A stretch of 64,000 bases of DNA from Phycisphaerales bacterium (lineage in GTDB: Bacteria > Planctomycetota > Phycisphaerae > Phycisphaerales > SM1A02), in contig JAQWMQ010000027.1 of the NCBI GenBank assembly GCA_029246705.1, positions 56,001 through 120,000 of the forward strand. Reading direction: 5' to 3'. Below, in pieces: positions 56,889 to 64,000 of the stretch (positions are counted from its first letter, which is position 1; every line of letters starts with the position of its first letter). The translations under genes and the position numbers were made by a program. The notes beneath the pieces were generated by a model, which was given only the letters and a program-made list of their open reading frames with translations, was not told the DNA's origin and did not search any database.

Positions 56889-59231
56889 ATGCACGACGTG
56901 AAGTTTCTTCCAGCCCTTCTGGGGTTGCTGTGTTCTGCATGCGTCTTTGCCCAGGCCCCTTCGGATGTCTCGTCCGAAGAGGCTCTTCTGACCCGGGCGG
57001 GTGACAACCACGAGCAGATCCAGAGAGTCCTGCAGGAGGTTCCAGCCGACCAGGCCGATGGTGTGACCTGGCTTCTGGAACACATGCCGGACAAGGATCT
57101 GCAGACCGTTTCGGCGGATTTTCTCCTTGAAAACGCGCGCCTTGCCTATGAAGCCTGGCGTGACGCACCCTGGCACGATCAGGTCAGCGAAGACGTCTTT
57201 CTCGATGCGATCCTGCCCTATGCCTGCGTGAACGAGCAGCGTGATCCCTGGCGAGCGGACTTTCGAGAGCGGTTCGGGCCGCTGGTCGCGGAAGCCCGAA
57301 CACCCGGCGAAGCCGCGGTGATCCTGAATCAGAAGATCTTTCCGATGCTCGGGGTCAAGTACTCGACCAAGCGTCCGAAGCCGGACCAGAGCCCGAAGGA
57401 ATCCATCGAAGCAGGCATGGCCTCGTGCACCGGCTTGACCGTTCTCCTGGTCGATGCCTGTCGTTCCGTCGGTGTGCCGGCACGATTCGCCGGAACCGCA
57501 CTCTGGTCGGATGGCAGCGGCAACCACTCCTGGGCGGAGGTCTGGGATGACGGTTGGCACTTCACCGGGGCGGCAGAGCCCACCGGTGATGAACTCGACA
57601 AGGGATGGTTTGCAGGCCGGGCCGCCAAGGCGTCTCGAGAGGATCCGCGAACCGCGATCTACGCAACGACCTGGCGCAAGTCACCGCTCCACTTTCCGTT
57701 GGTCTGGAATCCCCGGGACACCTCGGTCCAGGCCGTTGACGTGACCGACCGCTACACCAAAGCGGCCGAAGAACTGACTGCGGGATCCGCGAGAGTCAGA
57801 TTCAAGATCATCGGACCCGACGGCGAACGTCTCGCGCGTGATTTCACGGTCACCACGGCATCAGGTGAGTCGCTCGTCTTGAGAAGCCGCGACGAGGGGT
57901 TCGACGCCAACGACCACGTCGAAGCGGTCTACCCCGTCGGGACCGAGATCTCATGGGGAACCAACGGGAACCGAATGTCCGGCTTCGTTGCCGAAGACGA
58001 ACAACTGCTCACGATGATGATTCCGGCTGAACTTCCCACCGCCACAGATGAAGCTGAAGAAGCCGACGAAAAGCAATCTGCCGAAGCCATCGAGGCCCTG
58101 CGACGTTGGTTGGCCAGACCGGGCGACGGCGCGCTCGAGGACCAGCCGTTTGCCGGAGTTGCTCTCACGAAGGCCGACGACCAACGGGCCCGTTCACTGC
58201 TGTGGAAGGCCCATGCCAGACGGATTCGCAAGGACCGTCGAGACGAGATGAAGGCACGAACCATCACCATCGGTGATCACAGCATGCCCTTCTGGTACAC
58301 GAGCTACGGCAGGAAACCCCGGGACGGCCGGAGCCTGTGGATATCCATGCACGGCGGCGGCGGCGCCCCAGCCAGGGTCAACACCGAGCAGTGGGAGAAC
58401 CAGAAGAGGCTGTATGAACCCGAAGAGGGCATCTACCTGGCACCTCGAGCGCCGACGGACACCTGGAACCTCTGGCACCAGGGCCACATCGATCCCCTCT
58501 TCGACCGGCTCATCGAGAACCTGATCGTGCTCGAGGATGTGAACCCCGACAAGATCTACATCATGGGCTACAGCGCGGGCGGCGACGGTGTCTATCAGCT
58601 GGCCCCACGGATGGCGGACCGCTGGGCGGCTGCCGCGATGATGGCGGGACACCCCAACGATGCCCGACCCGAATCACTTCGGAACACGGCATTCACGCTG
58701 CACATGGGAGCTGAAGACACGCCATTCAAGCGCAATGAAGTCGCCGCTCAGTGGAAGAAGAGCCTCGCCGATCTCAAGAAGAACGATCCCGCCGGGTACG
58801 ACCACTGGGTCGAGATCCACCAGGACAAGGGGCACTGGATGGATCGGGAGGATGCAGCGGCCGTCCCCTGGATGGCGGAGCGAACCAGGAACCTCCGGCC
58901 GAAGCACGTCGTCTGGCGGCAGGATGACGTGACCCATGATCGTTCCTACTGGCTCGCGGTGGATGAACCCGTTCGAGGGAAGACGATCACCGCCACTGCG
59001 TACAACCAGTGGATCCTTGGCCAGACGATCAAGCTCAATGAGGACTCGGGACCGGTACGCATTCGCCTTGACGACGAGCTGTTCGACCTCGACGCACCCG
59101 TTCAGGTGACCCGGGCAGGCGAGACCCTCCACAAATCGGTCCCGCCACGCACGATCGGCACCCTGCACCGGACGCTCGCGGAACGCGGCGATCCCAACGG
59201 CATGTTTTCCGCGGAGATCATCGTCGACTGA
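56889..59231 (+). CDS. Secreted fusion of transglutaminase-like and alpha/beta hydrolase domains
   Basis: 780 residues. Signal peptide LLGLLCSACVFAQA. N-terminal part: a transglutaminase-like papain fold with Cys180 in GMASCTGLTVLLVDACRSVGVPARFAG and His213 in NHSWAEVWDDGWHF. Central acidic linker (DEAEEADEKQSAEAIEALRR). C-terminal part: an esterase/PHB-depolymerase-like alpha/beta hydrolase with HGGGGAPARVN (oxyanion region) and the nucleophile elbow GYSAGGDG (Ser562), then DKGHWMD with the likely catalytic His. Both catalytic centres look intact. Substrates are unknown. A hairpin terminator lies downstream. Confidence 0.83.
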   Translation: MHDVKFLPALLGLLCSACVFAQAPSDVSSEEALLTRAGDNHEQIQRVLQEVPADQADGVTWLLEHMPDKDLQTVSADFLLENARLAYEAWRDAPWHDQVSEDVFLDAILPYACVNEQRDPWRADFRERFGPLVAEARTPGEAAVILNQKIFPMLGVKYSTKRPKPDQSPKESIEAGMASCTGLTVLLVDACRSVGVPARFAGTALWSDGSGNHSWAEVWDDGWHFTGAAEPTGDELDKGWFAGRAAKASREDPRTAIYATTWRKSPLHFPLVWNPRDTSVQAVDVTDRYTKAAEELTAGSARVRFKIIGPDGERLARDFTVTTASGESLVLRSRDEGFDANDHVEAVYPVGTEISWGTNGNRMSGFVAEDEQLLTMMIPAELPTATDEAEEADEKQSAEAIEALRRWLARPGDGALEDQPFAGVALTKADDQRARSLLWKAHARRIRKDRRDEMKARTITIGDHSMPFWYTSYGRKPRDGRSLWISMHGGGGAPARVNTEQWENQKRLYEPEEGIYLAPRAPTDTWNLWHQGHIDPLFDRLIENLIVLEDVNPDKIYIMGYSAGGDGVYQLAPRMADRWAAAAMMAGHPNDARPESLRNTAFTLHMGAEDTPFKRNEVAAQWKKSLADLKKNDPAGYDHWVEIHQDKGHWMDREDAAAVPWMAERTRNLRPKHVVWRQDDVTHDRSYWLAVDEPVRGKTITATAYNQWILGQTIKLNEDSGPVRIRLDDELFDLDAPVQVTRAGETLHKSVPPRTIGTLHRTLAERGDPNGMFSAEIIVD

Positions 59232-59250
59232 GCGTCTGCGGGCTGAAGAG

Positions 59251-59280
59251 AAAAAGGCGGGTGCCCTGGGGGCACCCGCC
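59251..59280 (-). terminator. Hairpin terminator for the chitinase gene
   Basis: A perfect 11-pair stem, GGCGGGTGCCC (59256-59266) with GGGCACCCGCC (59270-59280), loop TGG. On the minus strand it is followed by TTTTT, so it terminates chitinase transcription; it may also act on plus-strand read-through from the fusion gene. Confidence 0.85.
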
Positions 59281-59312
59281 TGTCACGTATGGTCGTCGAA
59301 GTCGCTGGCGAA

Positions 59313-61172
59313 TCAGGGCGCGACCGCTTCGAGGTTTTCGATGATCACATCGAGCAGGGTCTCGTTTCGATCCGCGGTGATCTCCCAGAACATGGCGCCA
59401 CCGAGTTCGTTCTCGATGATGTAGTCGAGCTTGATGTCCATCGACTCCTCGTCGTCGTAGGACACGAAGTGTCCACCATGTCGAGTCGAGCTGTAGAGAT
59501 AGGGAACCTGTGCGACCGAATCCCAGTAGCGGGTGTACGCACCGGACGCGATCATCTCCTCGATCTCGAAGAAGTCGTTCACACCGGTTGCACCGCTCGA
59601 ACCGTCATCCCAGGTGCCGGGGGGCATGGAAGACGCCGGCTGGAAGAGGCCACCATTGCCGAGAGGATCCTGAACGCCACCCCAGGCCCTGGAATAGAAG
59701 GGCACGCCGACCACGAGCTTCGAGGGTTCCATGCCCTGGACGAGAAATTCCTGGATCGCCCAGTTCACGTTGTACTTCTCCGCGACACTGTTGCCGTCGA
59801 TGGGGTCGGCGGGGTTCTCGTACATGCCGGAGTGATGTGCGGTGGAACTGAGGTCCCATGCACCACGGAAGTCGTAGGTCATCACGTTGACCCAGTCGAG
59901 GACGTCGGAGAGTTCGGCGATCTCGAGGTGTCGAACCTTGTCCCACCCGGCAGGTGAGGCGATGGTCAGCAGGTACTCGCTGTCGTCCTCGAGTTCGGCG
60001 ATGTCGAGCTGACGTCGCACTTCACGAAGAAGGAGCGTGTAGTTGACCCCGTCCTCCGGACGACGGATGTTGGAACTGAGACCACCTTCGACCGGATACT
60101 CCCAGTCGAGATCGACCCCGTCGAAGTTGTAGTCCCTGATGAACTGGACACAGCTTTCGGCGAAGAGCTCGCGCGACTGTTCGGTGAGCGCGACATCAGA
60201 GAAACGACCGCTCCAGGTCCATCCGCCGACCGAGATCAGCGTCTTGATGTGCGGATGTTCTGCACGCAAGACGTTGTTCAGCTGGTTGTAGGTGCCGGCG
60301 TAGGGCTGGTCCCATGAATCGCCGGGGTAGAGTTTCTCGATCGCCGCGTAGGGGTCACCGATCGCGATACGACCGTCTGCACCGATGTTCGCGAAGGCGT
60401 AGTTGACGTGGGTGACCTTATCAAGAGGCATGTCCGCCGGCTGATAGTCACGGCCGTAGATGCCCCATTCGATGTAGTAAGCGACGATCTTCTTGTCGGT
60501 CTGGGGTCCACTGTCCCCACCTTCGCCGCCACCACCGCCGACGAGTCCCCATGAACCGAGGAGTACGGCGAGGTCGGTGCCACCGATCTGGCCATCGCCA
60601 TCGATGTCAAGGGTCAGGTCATCGCCACCCCAAGCAGACAGGAGCAGGGAAAGATCCGCGCCATCCACCAGACCATCACCATTGAAGTCGGGGTCGACAG
60701 GTCCACCACCATCACCACCATCACCGTCATCACCGCCATCACCGCCATCAGTGGAACCTTCGTAGAGGATCTCCACCGACTGGCCGTTGAATGTGGCGTC
60801 ACGGACGTTCTCTTCGAGAACACCAGATCCACCGAAGCCGATGGAACGAGTCTCTCCGGGAAGAATGGTCGAATTCCAGTCGAGATTGCTCAACGTGGTC
60901 AGATCCCCATCAACGGACCAATCGGCGTTCCAGAGACTCTCGATGGTTGGTCCGTCGCGATAGGCGAGTGTCCAGCCCGAGATGCTCTCGGAACCCTGGT
61001 TGGTCAGATCGATGCTGGCGTTGTAACCACCTTCGTAACTACTGTCGACGATGAAACGTACCTGGACATCCTCAGCTGCAAGCAGCGAGGCGGTGGCAGG
61101 TACGGTGAGTGCCGTGAGCATGCCCACGGAACGAGTTGATCGCGACAAGCGTCGCAAGAAGCTCTGATTCAC
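59313..61172 (-). CDS. Modular chitinase: CBM2-like, dockerin-like and GH18 domains
   Basis: 619 residues. Signal peptide (SVGMLTALTVPATASLLAA), a CBM2-like module (VQVRFIVDSSYEGGYNASIDLTNQ...GWTLAYRDG, about residues 35-135), a Gly/Asp linker, a type I dockerin-like pair of EF-hand repeats (DFNGDGLVDGADLSLLLSAWGG and DIDGDGQIGGTDLAVLLGSWG, about 160-210) and a GH18 domain from about 230. The catalytic DGVDLDWEYP ends with Glu358 as acid/base. The start is GTG 61172, with AAAGGA upstream; the frame extends to 61241. In Phycisphaerae the dockerin-like repeat is common and not evidence of a cellulosome. Confidence 0.93.
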   Translation of the reverse strand: MNQSFLRRLSRSTRSVGMLTALTVPATASLLAAEDVQVRFIVDSSYEGGYNASIDLTNQGSESISGWTLAYRDGPTIESLWNADWSVDGDLTTLSNLDWNSTILPGETRSIGFGGSGVLEENVRDATFNGQSVEILYEGSTDGGDGGDDGDGGDGGGPVDPDFNGDGLVDGADLSLLLSAWGGDDLTLDIDGDGQIGGTDLAVLLGSWGLVGGGGGEGGDSGPQTDKKIVAYYIEWGIYGRDYQPADMPLDKVTHVNYAFANIGADGRIAIGDPYAAIEKLYPGDSWDQPYAGTYNQLNNVLRAEHPHIKTLISVGGWTWSGRFSDVALTEQSRELFAESCVQFIRDYNFDGVDLDWEYPVEGGLSSNIRRPEDGVNYTLLLREVRRQLDIAELEDDSEYLLTIASPAGWDKVRHLEIAELSDVLDWVNVMTYDFRGAWDLSSTAHHSGMYENPADPIDGNSVAEKYNVNWAIQEFLVQGMEPSKLVVGVPFYSRAWGGVQDPLGNGGLFQPASSMPPGTWDDGSSGATGVNDFFEIEEMIASGAYTRYWDSVAQVPYLYSSTRHGGHFVSYDDEESMDIKLDYIIENELGGAMFWEITADRNETLLDVIIENLEAVAP

Positions 61173-61350
61173 TTGTCTGTTCCTTTCGGAAGCCCCTGAG
61201 AAAACATCCAGCTGCCGGATGCCAGCTACCTGTTCGCGCAACCACCATCGAAGGTTTGCCGAAGACTGGAATCATCCTACAAACCGCTCACCATTGACGC
61301 TAAACAGGTTAAACAAGGGTTTCTTCGACCTACCCATGCAGTTCAGCATC

Positions 61351-61388
61351 AAAAAAGACCACGCCGGCTCCTGGGAGCCGGCGTGGTC
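61351..61388 (-). terminator. Hairpin terminator for the PEP-CTERM gene
   Basis: GACCACGCCGGCTCC (61357-61371) pairs with GGAGCCGGCGTGGTC (61374-61388), followed on the minus strand by TTTTTT (61351-61356). This is the strongest terminator of the window and lies 77 bases after the stop of the PEP-CTERM gene. Confidence 0.9.
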
Positions 61389-61465
61389 GGTAGTCATCAG
61401 CGCAAGCGCCATTTCCATGTGACCCGTTGTTCGAGCGCACCTGGAGTGGAACCTGGCAGAATCAA

Positions 61466-62017
61466 TCAGCCGCGACGACGACGTGCGGTGAGCCCTGCAA
61501 GGCCGAGAAGCGCAAGTGCGCCGGGCGCAGGCACGGGGTCACCCTCGAGGACGTAGTACATCTCACCAGAAACGACGTTGAAGGCATCGTTGACGCCGTT
61601 GGAGCCGAGGAAAGTTCCGGCGTTCCAGTCTGCTGAGAAGAGACCTTCGTCGGCAATCACGCCACCGTAACCACTGATGTCGAATTCGAAGGTGAAGGTC
61701 TCGGAGGTGAAGACACCGAAGGGACCATCACTGGCAAAGACAAAGATGCCGGCGCCGAAGCCTGCAGCACTCAGATCGACTGCCCATGCAAACTGGACTT
61801 CTGATTCAGCCTGGAAACTGATCTGGAGGTCACGGACGCCGATGCCGAGGACGGCACGTCCTGAATAGTCAGTCTCGTTGGCAACTTCGCCATAGACGAA
61901 TGCGCCATTTTCAACGCCAACACCGGTCATGTCGTAAACCAATTCGAAATCAGCCATTGCTGCGGGAGCAAGGGCGGCAGCCGCAATGGCTGCACCAATC
62001 ATCAATTCGTTCTTCAT
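61466..62017 (-). CDS. Secreted PEP-CTERM sorting-domain protein
   Basis: 183 residues. Signal peptide MKNELMIGAAIAAAALAPAAMA, a beta-rich domain with few charged residues, and a C-terminal VPAPGALALLGLAGLTARRRRG: proline-containing motif, hydrophobic helix and Arg cluster, as in PEP-CTERM tails. Such proteins are processed by exosortase and usually attached to the surface or exopolysaccharide. The motif is the P-A-P-G variant typical of Phycisphaerae. No exosortase or prokaryotic EPS gene is in the window. The SD site is weak. Confidence 0.87.
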   Translation of the reverse strand: MKNELMIGAAIAAAALAPAAMADFELVYDMTGVGVENGAFVYGEVANETDYSGRAVLGIGVRDLQISFQAESEVQFAWAVDLSAAGFGAGIFVFASDGPFGVFTSETFTFEFDISGYGGVIADEGLFSADWNAGTFLGSNGVNDAFNVVSGEMYYVLEGDPVPAPGALALLGLAGLTARRRRG

Positions 62018-62453
62018 TTCTTACTCGTCTCTCAAGTTCGTTGGATTCGCGATATCCAACTGGGAAGGAAAGCACTGCTCGAACTAAGGGCAGTGTCAGG
62101 CGCTCTATAGAGGGAAGCGCCAGGAAACAAATCTGCATGCGTGGATCCACAGAGGCATGGCAAACAGATCACAATAAAACCGCTTGAAACGGTCCCTTGT
62201 TCACTCTCAAATTGTCACAGGGTGGATTGGTTGGGAGTCCAGCAACACTGCGAAAGAGGCAGTGGTTGAGCCATCCTGATGAAAATATATTAGGCCCAAT
62301 GTCTGACAATGCGACCAAATTCAAGAATATCCACGAAGAAAACCGGATGATTATCTGGAAGCCCCTGCTGACCGCAAGTCTTGATAAACCCATTTGTGAC
62401 AATGCTTAACCAGAGAGCCTCCGGGGCTTCAACATGCACTCACGTGGGTTGGC
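62018..62453. other. 436-base non-coding stretch
   Basis: No gene I can support. The left part should hold the promoter and leader of the PEP-CTERM gene: on the minus strand CTCTATAGAG (62103-62112), a palindrome holding TATAGA, lies between GGCGCT (62099-62104) and AGCGCC (62116-62121), and TTGGAT/ATCCAA (62041-62059) forms a smaller stem. The rest (62122-62453) is AT-richer than its surroundings and includes TTGTCACA (62215) and TGTGACAA (62395), but no clear function is visible. Confidence 0.4.
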
Positions 62454-64000
62454 TCAGAAGCTCGTTCGAGGCTGCTCAGCCCTTTCCAAACCCTTGATCG
62501 AGACACCGGGAGGCGGTTCTGGGGGCAGAAGCTGGTCGAGAAAGGGATTGGAGAAGATTCGATGAGGATCTTGGGCCTCAAGACCGGCATGAGCGGCATC
62601 CCAATTGGCATTCCTGGGTCGGCCTGCCCGCAATGAATCGGGGATTTCGTTGCCGATGAGCTGCTGGCTGAGCCAGGGCCCTTCGTCCGTGTAGGCCCAT
62701 CCCTTGGACCATTCGACCCGCATCGTGGCGATGGGCGATTCCCCGAATTGATCGAAAAGCCAGGCCTCCAGTTCGGAATAGAACGCTCCAGCTGATGGCG
62801 TGCCAGGAACCGTCAGAAGATCAAGCCAGATCGAGACATCCCAGTCAGGGTGATCCTCGCGAGGGACCAGGGCGGACAGTGCGGCAGATCGAGGCATGGC
62901 CGCTTCCACCTCGTCCGGACGATCCAGACCAGTGACCCGAATTTCAACGGGACCGTTGATCGGATACAGCCCCTCGGAAGCGTAGCTGTCCAGCAACTGT
63001 TCGTACTTCACGGTGAACTCATTGAGAACCGTCTGGATGTTGGACCGATTCGTGAGGATCGAATAGCCGTTTGCATTGGTACGAAGCGTGGTCGGCTTGA
63101 TGTAGTTCAGTAGGTTCTTCGATTTCCCCCAGAGATCCCAGGCGAGATCAAAGGTCAGTCCCACATTGGTGATCGTCCACATGAGACTGCCGAAAGTGGG
63201 TGTGAGCCCGGGTGCACCGTCCAGAATGTCATTCAACAGGTTGACCGCTTCATCCGAAAGGTTGTCGGAAAACGGGTAGTTGTAAGGATCATTGACCTCT
63301 CGAGCCCAGAAAGGCTTGGTGGCACGCACCGTCCATACCTTGAGCCAGGGATTCTGGGTGAAGGGGTACCAGATCGCCTCAACTCGACCGCTGTCATCCA
63401 GAAAGCTACCGAAGGTTCGTCCGCTGGAACCAGCAGGGGCGAACAGTTCCGAGGCGGAGATGCTCATCCAACTCTCGCAGCGAAGATTTTGATTGGATTC
63501 CACCTGCAAGGTGACCTCGGTGATCACCGTACGCCCGAGAGAGACCAGAAGGGACTCGATGCCTTCGTCATTCCTGTCGAGAGTCTTCAGTTCATACCGA
63601 GCAGCAGCGTCGTTCCAGGAGACAACGGTGATCGAAAGCACCCGATTACTCATCGAACCATAGGTTTGCCCCGTCGAGCGAGTCTCGCCGACTGCAGGAA
63701 TACCCGTGCCGTGGCCTCCAATGGCAAGCACACCACCGACCGAGAGGTCCCCCGGCGCAGGACACGAAGTCACGCCGAACCCGGCGTCCTCGAGGAACTG
63801 GAGGAGATCGTCCATCGACGCACCACCCTGCACGGTGACCGCTGGGGGGTCGAGTGACGAAATGGCCATGGAACGAAGGTTCGTCGTGAGATCGATGAGC
63901 ACCACCCGGTCAGCACAGGTCGTATCCGGCGTCACTGCGATCGGTGACCAGTTGTGCATGAAGCCCCGGGGCCGAAGGGTGTACCCCTGTTTTCGTGCCC
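62454..64000 (-). CDS. FAD-linked oxidase, cholesterol-oxidase-like, N-terminally truncated by the window edge
   Basis: At least 515 residues. The frame is open to the right edge (ARKQGYTLRPRGFMHNWSP), so the first ATG at 63959 is not necessarily the start. The FAD-binding PCMH domain is visible: TVQGGASMDDLLQFLEDAGFGVTSCPAPGDLSVGGVLAIGGHGTGIP, followed by a substrate-binding half containing LWDLWGKSKNLLNYIKPTTLRTNANGYSILTNR and VEIRVTGLD. The combination resembles VAO-type cholesterol oxidases. The actual substrate is unknown. The stop codon is followed by the empty stretch before the PEP-CTERM gene. Confidence 0.82.
   Translation of the reverse strand, partial: ARKQGYTLRPRGFMHNWSPIAVTPDTTCADRVVLIDLTTNLRSMAISSLDPPAVTVQGGASMDDLLQFLEDAGFGVTSCPAPGDLSVGGVLAIGGHGTGIPAVGETRSTGQTYGSMSNRVLSITVVSWNDAAARYELKTLDRNDEGIESLLVSLGRTVITEVTLQVESNQNLRCESWMSISASELFAPAGSSGRTFGSFLDDSGRVEAIWYPFTQNPWLKVWTVRATKPFWAREVNDPYNYPFSDNLSDEAVNLLNDILDGAPGLTPTFGSLMWTITNVGLTFDLAWDLWGKSKNLLNYIKPTTLRTNANGYSILTNRSNIQTVLNEFTVKYEQLLDSYASEGLYPINGPVEIRVTGLDRPDEVEAAMPRSAALSALVPREDHPDWDVSIWLDLLTVPGTPSAGAFYSELEAWLFDQFGESPIATMRVEWSKGWAYTDEGPWLSQQLIGNEIPDSLRAGRPRNANWDAAHAGLEAQDPHRIFSNPFLDQLLPPEPPPGVSIKGLERAEQPRTSF

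Noticed and set aside
59251..59280. Terminator assigned to the transglutaminase fusion on the plus strand
   Set aside because: The T-run follows the stem only on the minus strand, so it belongs to the chitinase gene, although plus-strand pausing is possible.
62197..62409. 70-residue plus-strand frame beginning TTG in the stretch after the PEP-CTERM gene
   Set aside because: No SD site, no homology signal and AT-rich composition unlike the genes around it. Kept as non-coding.

Overview
The window is a 64 kb, GC-rich, almost fully coding piece of a bacterial chromosome with no rRNA, tRNA, CRISPR array or insertion sequence that I can recognise. Several family-level signatures point to a planctomycete, most likely the class Phycisphaerae. 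These are a secreted protein ending in a PAPGALALLGLAGL-type PEP-CTERM tail, a chitinase with a dockerin-like NGDGLVDGADL repeat, a zinc-ribbon membrane protein with the CPECG/YELR signature, a formylglycine sulfatase, a prepilin-like protein and two GroEL paralogues. LptD and an LPS-type glycosyltransferase indicate an outer membrane. A sialic/legionaminic acid cassette with a motility-accessory (Maf-like) protein suggests glycosylated flagellin. The lineage is an inference, not proven here.

Layout. 1-6.2 kb: 3' part of gyrB, a secreted sulfatase, queC and a MoxR AAA+ ATPase, then a zinc-ribbon membrane protein. 6.3-12.4 kb: a chaperone block on one strand, groEL1-groES-groEL2, a strong terminator, then dnaJ-grpE-fmdB. 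12.4-18.9 kb: a small membrane protein, RNase R, an unlisted 56-residue gene with its own SD site and terminator, an FG-GAP propeller protein, and a pilin-like pair. 18.9-27.6 kb: ribH-nusB-ftsY on the minus strand, divergent from a UbiA-like protein, LptD and a GT87 enzyme, then ruvB. 27.6-31.4 kb: a LemA/HtpX block with two LemA proteins and two tandem paralogues of an unknown family.

31.5-37.3 kb: a HAD phosphatase, a helical secreted protein overlapping galactokinase, a degenerate cyclophilin lipoprotein, a stand-alone Lon N-domain protein and an HDOD protein. 37.4-44.0 kb: a tightly overlapping four-gene operon, maf fusion-neuA-neuB-neuC, in which the first protein joins a Maf-like glycosyltransferase domain to a nucleotidyltransferase-like domain and a radical-SAM/SPASM-like domain that has lost its cysteines. 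44-56 kb: secreted and membrane proteins, threonine aldolase, a HAD/M29 peptidase pair, an unusual PepSY-PepSY-FKBP protein, and a transketolase-rpiB operon. 56-64 kb: secreted proteins (a His-rich lipoprotein, a transglutaminase-alpha/beta hydrolase fusion, a modular GH18 chitinase, a PEP-CTERM protein) and the C-terminal part of a flavin oxidase that runs off the right edge.

Regulatory reading. Four genes lack a Shine-Dalgarno site but carry a -10-like box (TACCAT or GATACT) exactly six bases before the start codon, which suggests leaderless transcripts. Three minus-strand genes end in strong GC hairpins followed by T5-T6. The most unusual items are the Maf fusion with a cysteine-free pseudo-radical-SAM module, the poly-acidic tail on lumazine synthase, the PepSY-FKBP and transglutaminase-hydrolase fusions, and the leaderless promoter pattern.
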